A stretch of DNA of 9,032 nucleotides from CALAMD01 sp035301345 (GTDB taxonomy: Bacteria; Bacillota; Bacilli; Bacillales; Amphibacillaceae): positions 1-9,032 of the forward strand of contig DATGUM010000053.1 of the NCBI GenBank assembly GCA_035301345.1, given 5' to 3'. Shown here in pieces: positions 1 to 6,862 of this stretch. The position numbers and the translations under genes were made by a program. The number at the start of each line of letters is the position of its first letter. Within the stretch, counting starts at the first letter, position 1. The notes below the pieces were generated by a model. That model worked only from the letters and a program-made list of their open reading frames with translations, was not told where the DNA came from and did not search any database.

Positions 1-110
1 AAGGACATTTCTGAAGTGAAAACTTTACACAATAAATAGGGCATAGTCCCACAAACATTTTACTCATACGATGTAATGATAAATGTTCTTTCTATAACTT
101 GGTTATTGAT

Positions 111-143
111 AAAAAAACAGTGTTCAGCATTAACTGAACACTG
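111..143 (-). terminator. Intrinsic terminator of the marR-MMPL operon
   Basis: A perfect 10-bp stem (CAGTGTTCAG at 118-127, CTGAACACTG at 134-143) encloses a 6-nt loop. Read on the minus strand it is followed by seven T residues (A-run at 111-117). It lies 14 bp beyond the exporter stop codon. The plus-strand side has no T-run, so it acts in one direction. Positions 1-110 beyond it hold no convincing gene. Confidence 0.9.
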
Positions 144-157
144 TCATAACATTTATA

Positions 158-3100
158 TTACTCGTCTTCTTTTTTCTTATCTAAAAACGGCCACCAGTTG
201 AATTTACCGAAAAGCTTCACACATATTGGTGTAAACAACGGTAATATAATTAACGCGTAAAGTGCAAGGCCGATAATGACGACAGTTGCAATTTGGATGA
301 GTGACAATACTCCTGCCGGTAGCATCGCAGCAAATGTTCCGCCTAAAATGATTGTTGCGGAAATAATGACTGTTCCCATATTACGCATTGATTTCATCAT
401 GCCGTTGTACAGTAAATCATCTTTATATTCATTAAATCGACTCATTAAGAAAATACTGTAGTCAACGCCAAGGGCAATAAGAATAACGAATGAGAAGAAT
501 GGAATTGCCCACGTTAATCCAGCTTGTCCGAATATGTTGATGAAAATAAATTCGGTAAAAGCGACGGACGTGTAATACGTCAGTAAGAGTGACGCTAAAA
601 TATATATTGGCATAGCGACTGATCGTAACATAAATACGAGAATAATAAAGATACCAATAAGCATGAGTGTAGCTGTTCTTTGGTAATCTTTTGATGATAC
701 TTCGTCTAAGTCGTTATTCATACTTGAAATACCACCGATTTTAAAGTTCGTGACGTTTAATCTCGTTTTATCAATAGCATGTGCAACTTGATCATCAACG
801 TCGTCAACTAAACTAATGGCTTCTTTTGAATACGGGTGTACATCTAAAATCGCTTCAAATTTAACCATTTTTCGGTCAGGTGATAAATATAAATCAGCTG
901 CGTCCCAGAAGTCATCCTCATCTAATACTTCTTTTGGAATAATGACTATTTCTTCTTGTGACGTGAAGTCCATTTCAGATAAGTAACGGTTCATATCGTC
1001 TAAACCATCATGTAATTCATCTAGCCCATCGACACCTTCCGTTAAGCCATCAGCTAACTCATCAAGACCTTCCTCTAATTCTTTGAATGCGTCTTTGATT
1101 TCTGATTGTCCATCAATCATATCATCAATACCATTCGCCATTTCAGGCATGTTACTTGCTATCTCACCTTGTCCATCAGCCATTTCATTTAAGCCACTTT
1201 GTAGCTCTTTGAGTCCATTAATAAGATCTGTAAAACTACTAGCTATTTGTTCTTGACCTGTAATTGTTTGTTCATATCCTTTGTTCAACTCTTTTAGTGG
1301 TTGAATGAGTTCTTGGAATGAAACATCAATCGAATCAAGTTGCTTCATATCTTCTGCAGCAGCTTGCATGCCTGACTTCATTTCTGAAATAATATGTTTT
1401 GCTGATTGATAGGCTTCTTGATATTCGGGAATATTCGGTACGGTATCAGAAGCACCTTCAGTGACTTGATTCATCCCGTCAATACTTTGTTCTAGCCCAT
1501 CAAGTGCAGCCATCATTCCTTCAATATCAAAATCAATATCGATATTTGCGGAATTTTGTATGTCTTTTTCAGCTTGCTCAAGTCCACTCGTAACGCCTTT
1601 ATAACCTTCTAACAATTCTTTATGTGCGTTAATTGTTTCATTTAAGCCAGATTGCATCTCTTCTAAGCCTGCAATTGCTTCGTTTAAACCGACAGATCCA
1701 TCTCTTAAACCTTTTTCAATGTCAGAGACACCTGATTGGATATCATTAATACCATCCTTTAATTCATTTGATCCATCGATTAATTGTTGTACCCCGTCTT
1801 GAGCATCTTTTAGTTCTGGTGCTTGATCTTTTAATTCATCAGATGCTTCTGAGAGACCGTCTTGGAATTCAGTAAGACCGTCCATCATTTCATCAAGGCC
1901 TTCAGTTAGTACGTCTGTTTGAGTTTCTAGTAAAAAGTCATCAATAATGTCACCAGATGGTCGCGTAACGCTTCTTACTTTCGTTATACCATCAATATCT
2001 GCGACGTAATTGGCAATTGTTTCAAGACCTTGGACACTAGCAACGTCATCTACTTCATCTTCTAATTCCATGACGATAGTAATTGGCATAATCTCTCCGG
2101 GTCCAAAACCTTTTTCAATCCAGTCGAAACCAACGACTGTGTCAAAGCCGTCATCTAATTCTGCTAAGTTATCATACGTTTGTTCACCTTTAAAGATAAA
2201 CAAAATAGGTGCTGTAATAAGTGCAATAATACCTAAAGATAAGATTGGACGTGTCCAAGTGAAGTGTCCTAAGCCACCCCAAAGTTTACTCTCTTTATGT
2301 TCTGCGTTTTTATCAAACGGCCAGAACAATTTTTTTCCTAATACAACGAGGAAAAAAGGGACGATTGTAACGAGTGCTATCGTAATGACAAATACACCAA
2401 TCGCCACGGCAACAGCCGATTGATAAAGTGTAAACTGTGACAAACCAATCGTAGAGAATCCAATTAATACGGCTAAAGCAGCATAAAAGACTGTTTTTCC
2501 ACTCGCTTTGTACGTTGCAATAACTGCTTCAGGAATTGTTTCATGCATATTCATTTCTTCTTTAAAACGACTAATAATTAAGATGCAGTAGTCAGTTCCA
2601 ATTCCGAACATAATTGATACCATAAATACTTGTGTAAATGTCGATAGCGGAAAAGCAGTCGTGTCAGCGAGGATTGAGACGATACTTTCAGCGACAACAT
2701 AACTAATCCCGACAGTTAGAAGCGGGATAATCGGTGCAATGAATGACCGGAAAACGGCAAATAATATAACTAAAATAAGGACGATTGTTATTGAAATTGT
2801 TTTCGTTAATCCTTCTTCCGAGTTAACGATAATATCTTCTTCGATTAATGATTCCCCTGTCAGTGCATGAGGCACGTCAGTAGAAGAAGCTATTTCACTA
2901 ATTTCATCACGAACGTCAGTAATTTCTAACTCATCTAATGCAACTTCAATCGGAACCATAATTGTTGTATTATCTTCTGATACAGTTGAATCGGCAATAT
3001 CTTCATCTTCAGAAAAATCTAGTATGTCAGTGATTTCTAATCGTTTTTTGTTATTTTCTAGCTTTTTAATGACTTGAGCAATTTCATTTTTTTCTGTTGA

Positions 3101-3334
3101 TGTTAATTTGTTTTCGTCACGAAAAACGAGTACGAGATCGTTCAGTGGTACGTCGCTATCGGACATTTCTTCAAGTAGTTCAGTGGCTTCTGCTGAACGA
3201 TAATCATCAGGAACGGTAATTTGGCCTTTTTCAGCAACGAGTTGTTGCAAGTCAGGTGTGAAAATAGTTAATAATGCAGCCCCGACAATCCATGCAGATA
3301 TAAGAAGCCATCTTAATTTAATGATGTGTTTCAT
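158..3334 (-). CDS. MMPL/RND-superfamily exporter with long heptad-repeat extracytoplasmic domain (YdgH-like)
   Basis: This is a proton-driven membrane exporter of the MMPL family, which moves lipids, drugs or other hydrophobic compounds out of the cell; the substrate here is unknown. The protein has 1058 residues with the duplicated MMPL layout. TM1 (about 8-27) is followed by an extracytoplasmic domain (about 28-178). A five-helix bundle at about 179-335 and TM7 at about 362-382 come next. A very large second external domain spans about 385-885, and a final helix bundle spans about 886-1045. Both halves keep the Asp-Tyr pair expected for proton relay: GTDY (D248-Y249) and GVDY (D958-Y959), each followed by a conserved SRF. 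The second external domain holds two long runs of Gly-ending heptads, which probably explain why the protein is longer than B. subtilis YdgH as I recall it. The ATG start follows AAGGAG with 7-nt spacing. It lies 28 bp downstream of the marR gene and is surely co-transcribed with it, so MarR likely controls it. Confidence 0.93.
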   Translation of the reverse strand: MKHIIKLRWLLISAWIVGAALLTIFTPDLQQLVAEKGQITVPDDYRSAEATELLEEMSDSDVPLNDLVLVFRDENKLTSTEKNEIAQVIKKLENNKKRLEITDILDFSEDEDIADSTVSEDNTTIMVPIEVALDELEITDVRDEISEIASSTDVPHALTGESLIEEDIIVNSEEGLTKTISITIVLILVILFAVFRSFIAPIIPLLTVGISYVVAESIVSILADTTAFPLSTFTQVFMVSIMFGIGTDYCILIISRFKEEMNMHETIPEAVIATYKASGKTVFYAALAVLIGFSTIGLSQFTLYQSAVAVAIGVFVITIALVTIVPFFLVVLGKKLFWPFDKNAEHKESKLWGGLGHFTWTRPILSLGIIALITAPILFIFKGEQTYDNLAELDDGFDTVVGFDWIEKGFGPGEIMPITIVMELEDEVDDVASVQGLETIANYVADIDGITKVRSVTRPSGDIIDDFLLETQTDVLTEGLDEMMDGLTEFQDGLSEASDELKDQAPELKDAQDGVQQLIDGSNELKDGINDIQSGVSDIEKGLRDGSVGLNEAIAGLEEMQSGLNETINAHKELLEGYKGVTSGLEQAEKDIQNSANIDIDFDIEGMMAALDGLEQSIDGMNQVTEGASDTVPNIPEYQEAYQSAKHIISEMKSGMQAAAEDMKQLDSIDVSFQELIQPLKELNKGYEQTITGQEQIASSFTDLINGLKELQSGLNEMADGQGEIASNMPEMANGIDDMIDGQSEIKDAFKELEEGLDELADGLTEGVDGLDELHDGLDDMNRYLSEMDFTSQEEIVIIPKEVLDEDDFWDAADLYLSPDRKMVKFEAILDVHPYSKEAISLVDDVDDQVAHAIDKTRLNVTNFKIGGISSMNNDLDEVSSKDYQRTATLMLIGIFIILVFMLRSVAMPIYILASLLLTYYTSVAFTEFIFINIFGQAGLTWAIPFFSFVILIALGVDYSIFLMSRFNEYKDDLLYNGMMKSMRNMGTVIISATIILGGTFAAMLPAGVLSLIQIATVVIIGLALYALIILPLFTPICVKLFGKFNWWPFLDKKKEDE
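1004..1276 (-). repeat. Thirteen further heptads in the MMPL external domain
   Basis: Residues 687-777 of the exporter form thirteen contiguous 7-residue units of the same class, such as LKELQSG, LNEMADG, IDDMIDG, LDELADG and LDELHDG. They are separated from the first block by about 95 residues without the strict pattern. The two blocks could pair as an antiparallel hairpin stalk. That pairing is inferred from their arrangement only. Confidence 0.8.
1562..1897 (-). repeat. Sixteen consecutive LxxxxxG-type heptads in the MMPL external domain
   Basis: Residues 480-591 of the exporter divide without a gap into sixteen 7-residue units. Most begin with Leu, Val or Ile and end with Gly, for example LDEMMDG, LTEFQDG, INDIQSG, VSDIEKG, LEEMQSG. 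The pattern matches the xxxLxxG heptad class known from YhgE/Pip-type membrane proteins. A long rod or coiled-coil-like stalk outside the membrane is the likely structure (inference). At DNA level the units have diverged strongly, so this is an old protein repeat and not a recent DNA expansion. Confidence 0.8.
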
Positions 3335-3362
3335 ACGTGCACTCCTTTTTGAAAAAAATAAG

Positions 3363-3794
3363 TTAAGTCGTTGAATCTTCCATTGATTGAGATAGTTGTT
3401 CCAATGCTAATAGGAACTTTTCGATATCTTCTACGTTAAAGTGAGCCAATTGCTCATTAATAAAGCGATTTATTTCTTCTTCGGTCGCTAAAACAACTTT
3501 CTTACCTTTACGTGTTAAAGAAATATGAACAATTCTTCTGTCTGTTTCATTTCGTTTGCGGACAATTAATTCTTTTTGTTCTAGTCGATTAACGACAGCA
3601 GTAATGGCACTTCGCCCAACGCCAAAAACTTGTGCAATCTCTGAAGCAGTAACCGTTTGTTCTTCATGAATAAATTGCAAGAAAGTAAATTGTTCAGTCG
3701 TAATATCCTCATGAACATGTTGTTTAAGCATATTACTTACACTCCGATAAATGCGTTGAAAAGATTTTTGATAACGATAAATATATTCATTCAC
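3363..3794 (-). CDS. MarR-family transcriptional repressor
   Basis: This is a DNA-binding repressor of the MarR family: a dimer with a winged helix-turn-helix, normally released from DNA by a small ligand or by oxidation. It has 143 residues, the usual family length. An N-terminal dimerisation helix (about 5-27) precedes the DNA-binding region. In that region TASEIAQVFGVGRSAITAVV (49-68) fits the helix-turn-helix, and the wing carries the conserved DRR at 85-87. C-terminal dimerisation helices span about 103-138. There is no conserved redox Cys, so ligand control is likelier than oxidation. It is the first gene of an operon with the MMPL exporter, and inverted repeats overlap its own promoter, so it probably represses itself and the exporter. 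The start is GTG. The only good Shine-Dalgarno (AAGGAG, 3810-3815) is 15 nt upstream, which is longer than usual. The in-frame codons between are CTG, TTA, ACT, ATA and GAA. Confidence 0.93.
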   Translation of the reverse strand: MNEYIYRYQKSFQRIYRSVSNMLKQHVHEDITTEQFTFLQFIHEEQTVTASEIAQVFGVGRSAITAVVNRLEQKELIVRKRNETDRRIVHISLTRKGKKVVLATEEEINRFINEQLAHFNVEDIEKFLLALEQLSQSMEDSTT

Positions 3795-3821
3795 TTCTAT
3801 AGTTAACAGCTCCTTAAAAAG

Positions 3822-3858
3822 TAGTTCACTTCATGAATAGTTCACCTAATGAACTATT
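3822..3858. promoter_or_regulatory. Tandem operator-like inverted repeats, probable MarR binding sites
   Basis: Two dyads share the form TTCA-5 nt-TGAA with centres 16 bp apart. The distal one, 3836-3858, is a perfect 9-bp inverted repeat (AATAGTTCA, 5-nt spacer, TGAACTATT). The second, 3825-3837, keeps only the TTCA/TGAA core. TAGTTCAC also recurs as a direct repeat at 3822 and 3838. The perfect site overlaps the downstream half of the -10 box and the expected transcription start of marR, where a bound MarR dimer would block polymerase. Assignment to this MarR is inferred from position and symmetry. Confidence 0.75.
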
Positions 3859-3883
3859 ATACTTAAAAAGTAATAAAGGTAAA
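3856..3883 (-). promoter_or_regulatory. Sigma-A promoter of the marR-MMPL operon
   Basis: On the minus strand a perfect TATAAT (3856-3861) lies 16 bp downstream of a -35-like TTTACC (3878-3883, four of six consensus bases). Transcription would start near 3849, inside the palindromic operator. This gives a leader of about 55 nt before the marR GTG. Confidence 0.7.
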
Positions 3884-3925
3884 CAATAATTAATGAAAAA
3901 AATTGAACAATTTGTGGCTAAATGA

Positions 3926-3955
3926 TTGGTAATCTGATAAATGAGTCGTTAAAAT
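3926..3955 (+). promoter_or_regulatory. Candidate promoter of speG
   Basis: TTGGTA (3926-3931) and TAAAAT (3950-3955) are separated by 18 bp, upstream of speG and divergent from the marR promoter. Both boxes match only partly (4/6 and 5/6) in AT-rich DNA. The dyads at 3822-3858 are about 70 bp away, so direct MarR control of speG is not suggested. Confidence 0.4.
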
Positions 3956-4010
3956 AATATAGACAACTAACATGACAGACAGAAGAATAAAAGGAGAAAG
4001 GATTCGGCAG

Positions 4011-4511
4011 ATGACCAATAGATTATTGATGAGAGCATTAGAAAAGGAAGACTTACCGTTTATCCATGAGTTGTTTAACGACTCTGCTATTACAAATTAT
4101 TGGTTTATGGAACCTTATTTATCTTTTGGAAAACTCGAAAAGGATTATGAGGCTAATCATGCGAAAAGTGATATCAGGCAATTTGTTTTAGAAAATAAAC
4201 AAAAAGAAAGAATCGGCTATATTGGCTTATACAATATAGACTTTAATCATCGTCATGCAGAATTCGGAATTATTATTCATCCGAATTTTCAAGGGGAAGG
4301 GTATGCAAAAGAAGCGACGAAATGCGCGATTGATTATAGCTTCTTAAGACTCAATTTACACAAATTATATTTGTACGTTGCTGAAAAAAATGAAAAAGCG
4401 ATGCACATATATAAGCAAGTAGGCTTTAAAACAGAAGGTATATTGAAAGAACATTATTTTATTAACGGTTCATATGAGAATTGTTTAATGATGAGTTTAA
4501 TTCGAGATTAA
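4011..4511 (+). CDS. speG: Spermidine/spermine N-acetyltransferase, SpeG-like GNAT
   Basis: This cytoplasmic GNAT enzyme transfers acetyl from acetyl-CoA to spermidine or spermine and so neutralises excess polyamine. Read from 4011 it has 166 residues, close to the SpeG norm. The match to E. coli SpeG, as I recall its sequence, runs along the whole chain: NYWFxEPY near 29-36, HRxAEFxIII at 80-89, the acetyl-CoA loop QGEGYA at 94-99, LNLHKLYLYV at 114-123, NEKAMHIY with likely catalytic Tyr134, and FINGSYEN at 150-157. One acidic residue of the E. coli NYWFEEPY stretch is Met here. An in-frame ATG at 3972 would add 13 residues. It lacks a ribosome site, and the good one (AAGGAGAAAGGA, 3991-4002) lies inside that extension, so 4011 is preferred. 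No terminator separates it from the YciI-like gene downstream, so co-transcription is likely. Confidence 0.88.
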   Translation: MTNRLLMRALEKEDLPFIHELFNDSAITNYWFMEPYLSFGKLEKDYEANHAKSDIRQFVLENKQKERIGYIGLYNIDFNHRHAEFGIIIHPNFQGEGYAKEATKCAIDYSFLRLNLHKLYLYVAEKNEKAMHIYKQVGFKTEGILKEHYFINGSYENCLMMSLIRD

Positions 4512-4531
4512 ATTATTTCCTAGGAAATAAT
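4512..4531. repeat. Perfect 20-bp palindrome after speG
   Basis: ATTATTTCCT is followed directly by its reverse complement AGGAAATAAT, beginning at the base after the speG stop codon. There is no T-run on either side and no loop, so it is a poor terminator. It could be an operator for the YciI-like gene, whose ribosome site starts about 20 bp further on, or an mRNA 3' hairpin. I do not recognise the motif. Confidence 0.7.
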
Positions 4532-4565
4532 ACATCTTAATAAATAAAAGATAGGTGGGTATTTT

Positions 4566-4832
4566 GTGGCATATTATGCAGCTTTTTTACCAATTATTAA
4601 TGAGGAAAAGAATAAGGAGTATCGTCCAAAGCATTTAGCGTATATTGATGAATTGTGCGAACGAGGAAAAGTCCATTCATTCGGTCGTTTTTTAGACGGT
4701 GTTGGTGGTTTAGTTATTTTAACGTGTCAGTCACTTGAAGAAGCAGAGTCTTTAATGGCGAACGATCCGTGCGTTATTCACGGGGCACGAACATTTGAAG
4801 TTCATGAATGGGAAATGAACGTAGCTAAATAA
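4566..4832 (+). CDS. YciI-like small protein, copy 1
   Basis: This 88-residue protein belongs to the YciI-like family, small alpha/beta-barrel ferredoxin-like proteins whose biochemical role is mostly unknown. Family hallmarks seen are a beta strand at the N-terminus (YYAAFLP), His23 in PKHLAYIDEL, the Gly-rich turn DGVGGLVIL (44-52), the SLEEAESLMANDP helix ending in Asp67-Pro68, and a C-terminal EVHEWE strand. The His and Asp are the residues usually suspected to form an active or binding site in this family. The start is GTG, with an AGGTGG ribosome site 7 nt upstream (4553-4558). It lies 54 bp behind speG and probably shares its transcript. A co-linear paralogue lies at 8333-8602. I assign no reaction. 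Confidence 0.85.
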   Translation: MAYYAAFLPIINEEKNKEYRPKHLAYIDELCERGKVHSFGRFLDGVGGLVILTCQSLEEAESLMANDPCVIHGARTFEVHEWEMNVAK

Positions 4833-4878
4833 AAAAAGCAACCTGCTTGTAATCACTGGATCAGCAGGTTGCTTTTTT
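4832..4878. terminator. Bidirectional terminator between the YciI-like and BCCT genes
   Basis: The 16-nt arms (4832-4847 and 4863-4878) pair perfectly around a 15-nt loop, with the GC-rich core GCAACCTGC. The plus strand ends in six T residues and the minus strand in seven, so one hairpin ends both converging transcripts. It begins within the YciI stop codon and lies 12 bp beyond the BCCT stop. Confidence 0.93.
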
Positions 4879-4890
4879 GTTTCAATTTAA

Positions 4891-6855
4891 TTATTTTTTA
4901 TCGTTTCCGTTGAGTTCATCAACTAATTCTTCTTTCAGTTCTTTCTTCATATCGTCATAAATTTGATCTTTGAATTCATCGTACGTCTGTTCTTTCACTT
5001 CATCAAATACTTGATCTTTGATGTCATCGTACGTCTGTTCCTTCACTTCATCAAATACTTGTTCTTTAATCTCATCGTATGTTTGTTCTTTAATTTCATC
5101 GAATACTTGATCTTTAATCTCGTCATACGTTTGCTCTTTCACTTCATCGAATACTTGATCTTTAATATCGTCGTATGTTTGTTCTTTTACTTCATCGAAT
5201 ACTTGATCTTTAATCTCATCATACGTCTGTTCTTTTACTTCATCAAACACTTGATCTTTAATGTCATCATATGTTTGTTCTTTTACTTCATCAAAGACTT
5301 CTTCTTTCACTTCTTTATTTCGTTCTCTCGTACGATCTCTTTGATAGAGTTTCCAATCTTTTTGTAACATCGTTAGTATCGAAACAATCATCAGCACCAT
5401 AATAATCGCGAACGGGAAGGCTGTCACGATAGCTGCTGTTTGCAGTGCGTCTAAACCTCCACCACCACTAATAAGTAGTACACTTGCTGTACCTGCGATT
5501 AATAATCCCCAGATAACTTTTACTGTCATTGAGGGCGTTAAGCTTCCACGTGACGTCATCGATCCGAGAACGTAAGTAGCAGAGTCCGCAGATGTAATGA
5601 AGAAAATAAAGATTAAAAACATTGAAATCGTACTCGTAATCGCTGTTAAAGGTAATTGCTCAAATGTAGCGAACAAAGCAAGTTCAACATTATCTGTTAC
5701 GAGACTAGCTAAACCACCTGCACCGAACAATTCAATATTAAGCGCTGTACCACCAAACGTTGTAAACCATAAAATAGCTAATAACGAAGGTACGAGTAAA
5801 ACACCTAACATAAACTCACGAATCGTTCGTCCTCGTGAAATACGAGCAATGAAAAGTCCCATAAATGGCGACCAAGAAATATGCCACGCCCAGAAGAAAA
5901 TCGTGTTCGTCCCGAGCCATTCACTTTCAGAAAATGGTGTTAACGTTAAACTCATTGGAATGATGTTAGTAATGTAACCACCGAGAGTTGTTACGAAGTT
6001 TTCCGCAATAAATAAAGTCGGTCCAATAGAGATAACAAATAATAACAATAAACCAGCAATTGCAATATTAATATTACTTAAAACTTTAATACCTTTATCG
6101 ATTCCGCGAGCAGCAGAAAGGATAAATAAGCACGTTACGATAATAATAATAACAATTTGAACGAAAACATTATTTGGAAGAGGTGTTAAATATGATAAAC
6201 CACCTGTCATTTGCATCGCACTTAATCCAAATGTTGTCGCGACACCCATACACGTAGCTAAAACGGCTAGAATATCAATAGTTTTTCCTGTCCAACCGTT
6301 TATTTTATCACCTAAAAGTGGATAAAAAGCTGAGCTAATTAATGCAGGACGATCTTTTTTGAATTGAACGTAGGCAAGTGTTAAGCCGACGATTGAGAAG
6401 ATTGCCCAAGGATGTAAGGCCCAGTGATAAGCACCGTATCTTAATCCGGCAATTGCGGAGCCTTGCGATTCTGGATCATAGCCAACCGGTGGATCTAAAT
6501 AGTATAAAACGGGTTCAGCAACTCCGAAGAATACGAATCCAACACCGATACCAGCCGCGAATAGCATGCCGATCCATGAAATCCAAGAGAATTCTGGCCG
6601 TTCATCCGGCTTTCCTAAGCGAATTCTACCGTAAGGACTAATCGCTAAAACGATAACGAAAAGTACAAAAAAAGCTGTAATTAACATATAGAACCAACCG
6701 AAGTTTTCAATCATCCATCCAAGTGCAAAGCCTGCTCCGCTATTCAAACTGCTCGGAGAAAGCACTCCCCATAAAACGAACAGAAAGATTGTAACAGCTG
6801 AAACATAAAACACTTGTGATAATTTTCGATCAGTTAGCATATCTTTATTATTCAT
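4891..6855 (-). CDS. BCCT-family compatible-solute transporter with acidic repeat C-terminus (OpuD/BetP-like)
   Basis: This cytoplasmic-membrane secondary transporter of the betaine/choline/carnitine family most likely imports glycine betaine or a related osmoprotectant. The core (about 14-495) fits twelve helices. Visible hallmarks are AGIGVGF (101-107) in the glycine-rich first core helix followed by GVAEP, HWALHPW (144-150), the signature WAWHISWSP (322-330) followed by ARISRGRTIREF, and FFITSADSATYV (418-429). Relative to BetP as I recall it, aromatic-box Trp189 and Trp194 correspond to W145 and W150. Tyr197 is Phe153 and Trp374 is His325, so substrate preference may differ. After a basic linker (501-514) come seven 16-residue acidic repeats and a half unit. 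These bring the protein to 654 residues, against just over 500 for B. subtilis OpuD. ATG at 6855 is the first usable start; the Shine-Dalgarno AAAGGGGGG is 25 nt away across a small hairpin. A second in-frame ATG at 6840 has only a weak site. The gene appears monocistronic, with a sigma-B-like promoter. Confidence 0.93.
   Translation of the reverse strand: MNNKDMLTDRKLSQVFYVSAVTIFLFVLWGVLSPSSLNSGAGFALGWMIENFGWFYMLITAFFVLFVIVLAISPYGRIRLGKPDERPEFSWISWIGMLFAAGIGVGFVFFGVAEPVLYYLDPPVGYDPESQGSAIAGLRYGAYHWALHPWAIFSIVGLTLAYVQFKKDRPALISSAFYPLLGDKINGWTGKTIDILAVLATCMGVATTFGLSAMQMTGGLSYLTPLPNNVFVQIVIIIIVTCLFILSAARGIDKGIKVLSNINIAIAGLLLLFVISIGPTLFIAENFVTTLGGYITNIIPMSLTLTPFSESEWLGTNTIFFWAWHISWSPFMGLFIARISRGRTIREFMLGVLLVPSLLAILWFTTFGGTALNIELFGAGGLASLVTDNVELALFATFEQLPLTAITSTISMFLIFIFFITSADSATYVLGSMTSRGSLTPSMTVKVIWGLLIAGTASVLLISGGGGLDALQTAAIVTAFPFAIIMVLMIVSILTMLQKDWKLYQRDRTRERNKEVKEEVFDEVKEQTYDDIKDQVFDEVKEQTYDEIKDQVFDEVKEQTYDDIKDQVFDEVKEQTYDEIKDQVFDEIKEQTYDEIKEQVFDEVKEQTYDDIKDQVFDEVKEQTYDEFKDQIYDDMKKELKEELVDELNGNDKK
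4939..5298 (-). repeat. 48-bp coding repeats: acidic octapeptide tail of the BCCT carrier
   Basis: Seven tandem 48-bp units (4963-5298) encode residues 520-631 in the form VFDEVKEQTYDDIKDQ, and a diverged half unit (4939-4962) encodes IYDDMKKE. Each unit is itself two octads of the form [VT][FY]D[ED][VI]K[ED]Q. Every full unit has six acidic and two basic residues, net about -4, so about -28 for the block. Codons for the same residues differ between units while the protein is nearly invariant, which argues for old repeats under protein-level selection. The region is predicted cytoplasmic. The octad does not match a heptad or hendecad coiled coil. Confidence 0.95.
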
Positions 6856-6862
6856 ATAATTT

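Noticed and set aside
1..39. Frame 1 is open from the window edge to TAG at 37-39 and might be the tail of a plus-strand gene.
   Set aside because: Twelve codons are too few to identify, and no plus-strand terminator follows convincingly.
54..87. Inverted repeat AACATTT/AAATGTT with a 20-nt interval.
   Set aside because: The stem is short and AT-rich, with no adequate T-run; not a supportable terminator or operator.
2010..2423. A 137-codon open frame on the plus strand.
   Set aside because: It lies antisense within the MMPL exporter, has low-complexity Ser/Thr/Lys composition and no recognisable domain. The same applies to the open frame at 276-461.
3972..4010. Upstream ATG giving a 13-residue longer SpeG.
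   Set aside because: No Shine-Dalgarno precedes it, while a strong one lies inside the extension and serves ATG 4011. The extension has no counterpart in SpeG.
4939..5298. The regular 48-bp periodicity could suggest a CRISPR array or a non-coding satellite.
   Set aside because: There are no spacers, units vary at synonymous sites, and the frame is continuous with the BCCT protein.
4963..5367. A 134-codon open frame on the plus strand, rich in Phe, Ile and Leu.
   Set aside because: It is the antisense of the 48-bp repeats; because the unit length is a multiple of three, one stop-free unit makes the whole frame open. No ribosome site or family match.
5597..5977. A 126-codon open frame on the plus strand, with shorter ones at 6378-6641 and 7563-7775.
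   Set aside because: All are antisense to strongly supported membrane-protein genes (BCCT, MFS) and show no domain or initiation signal.
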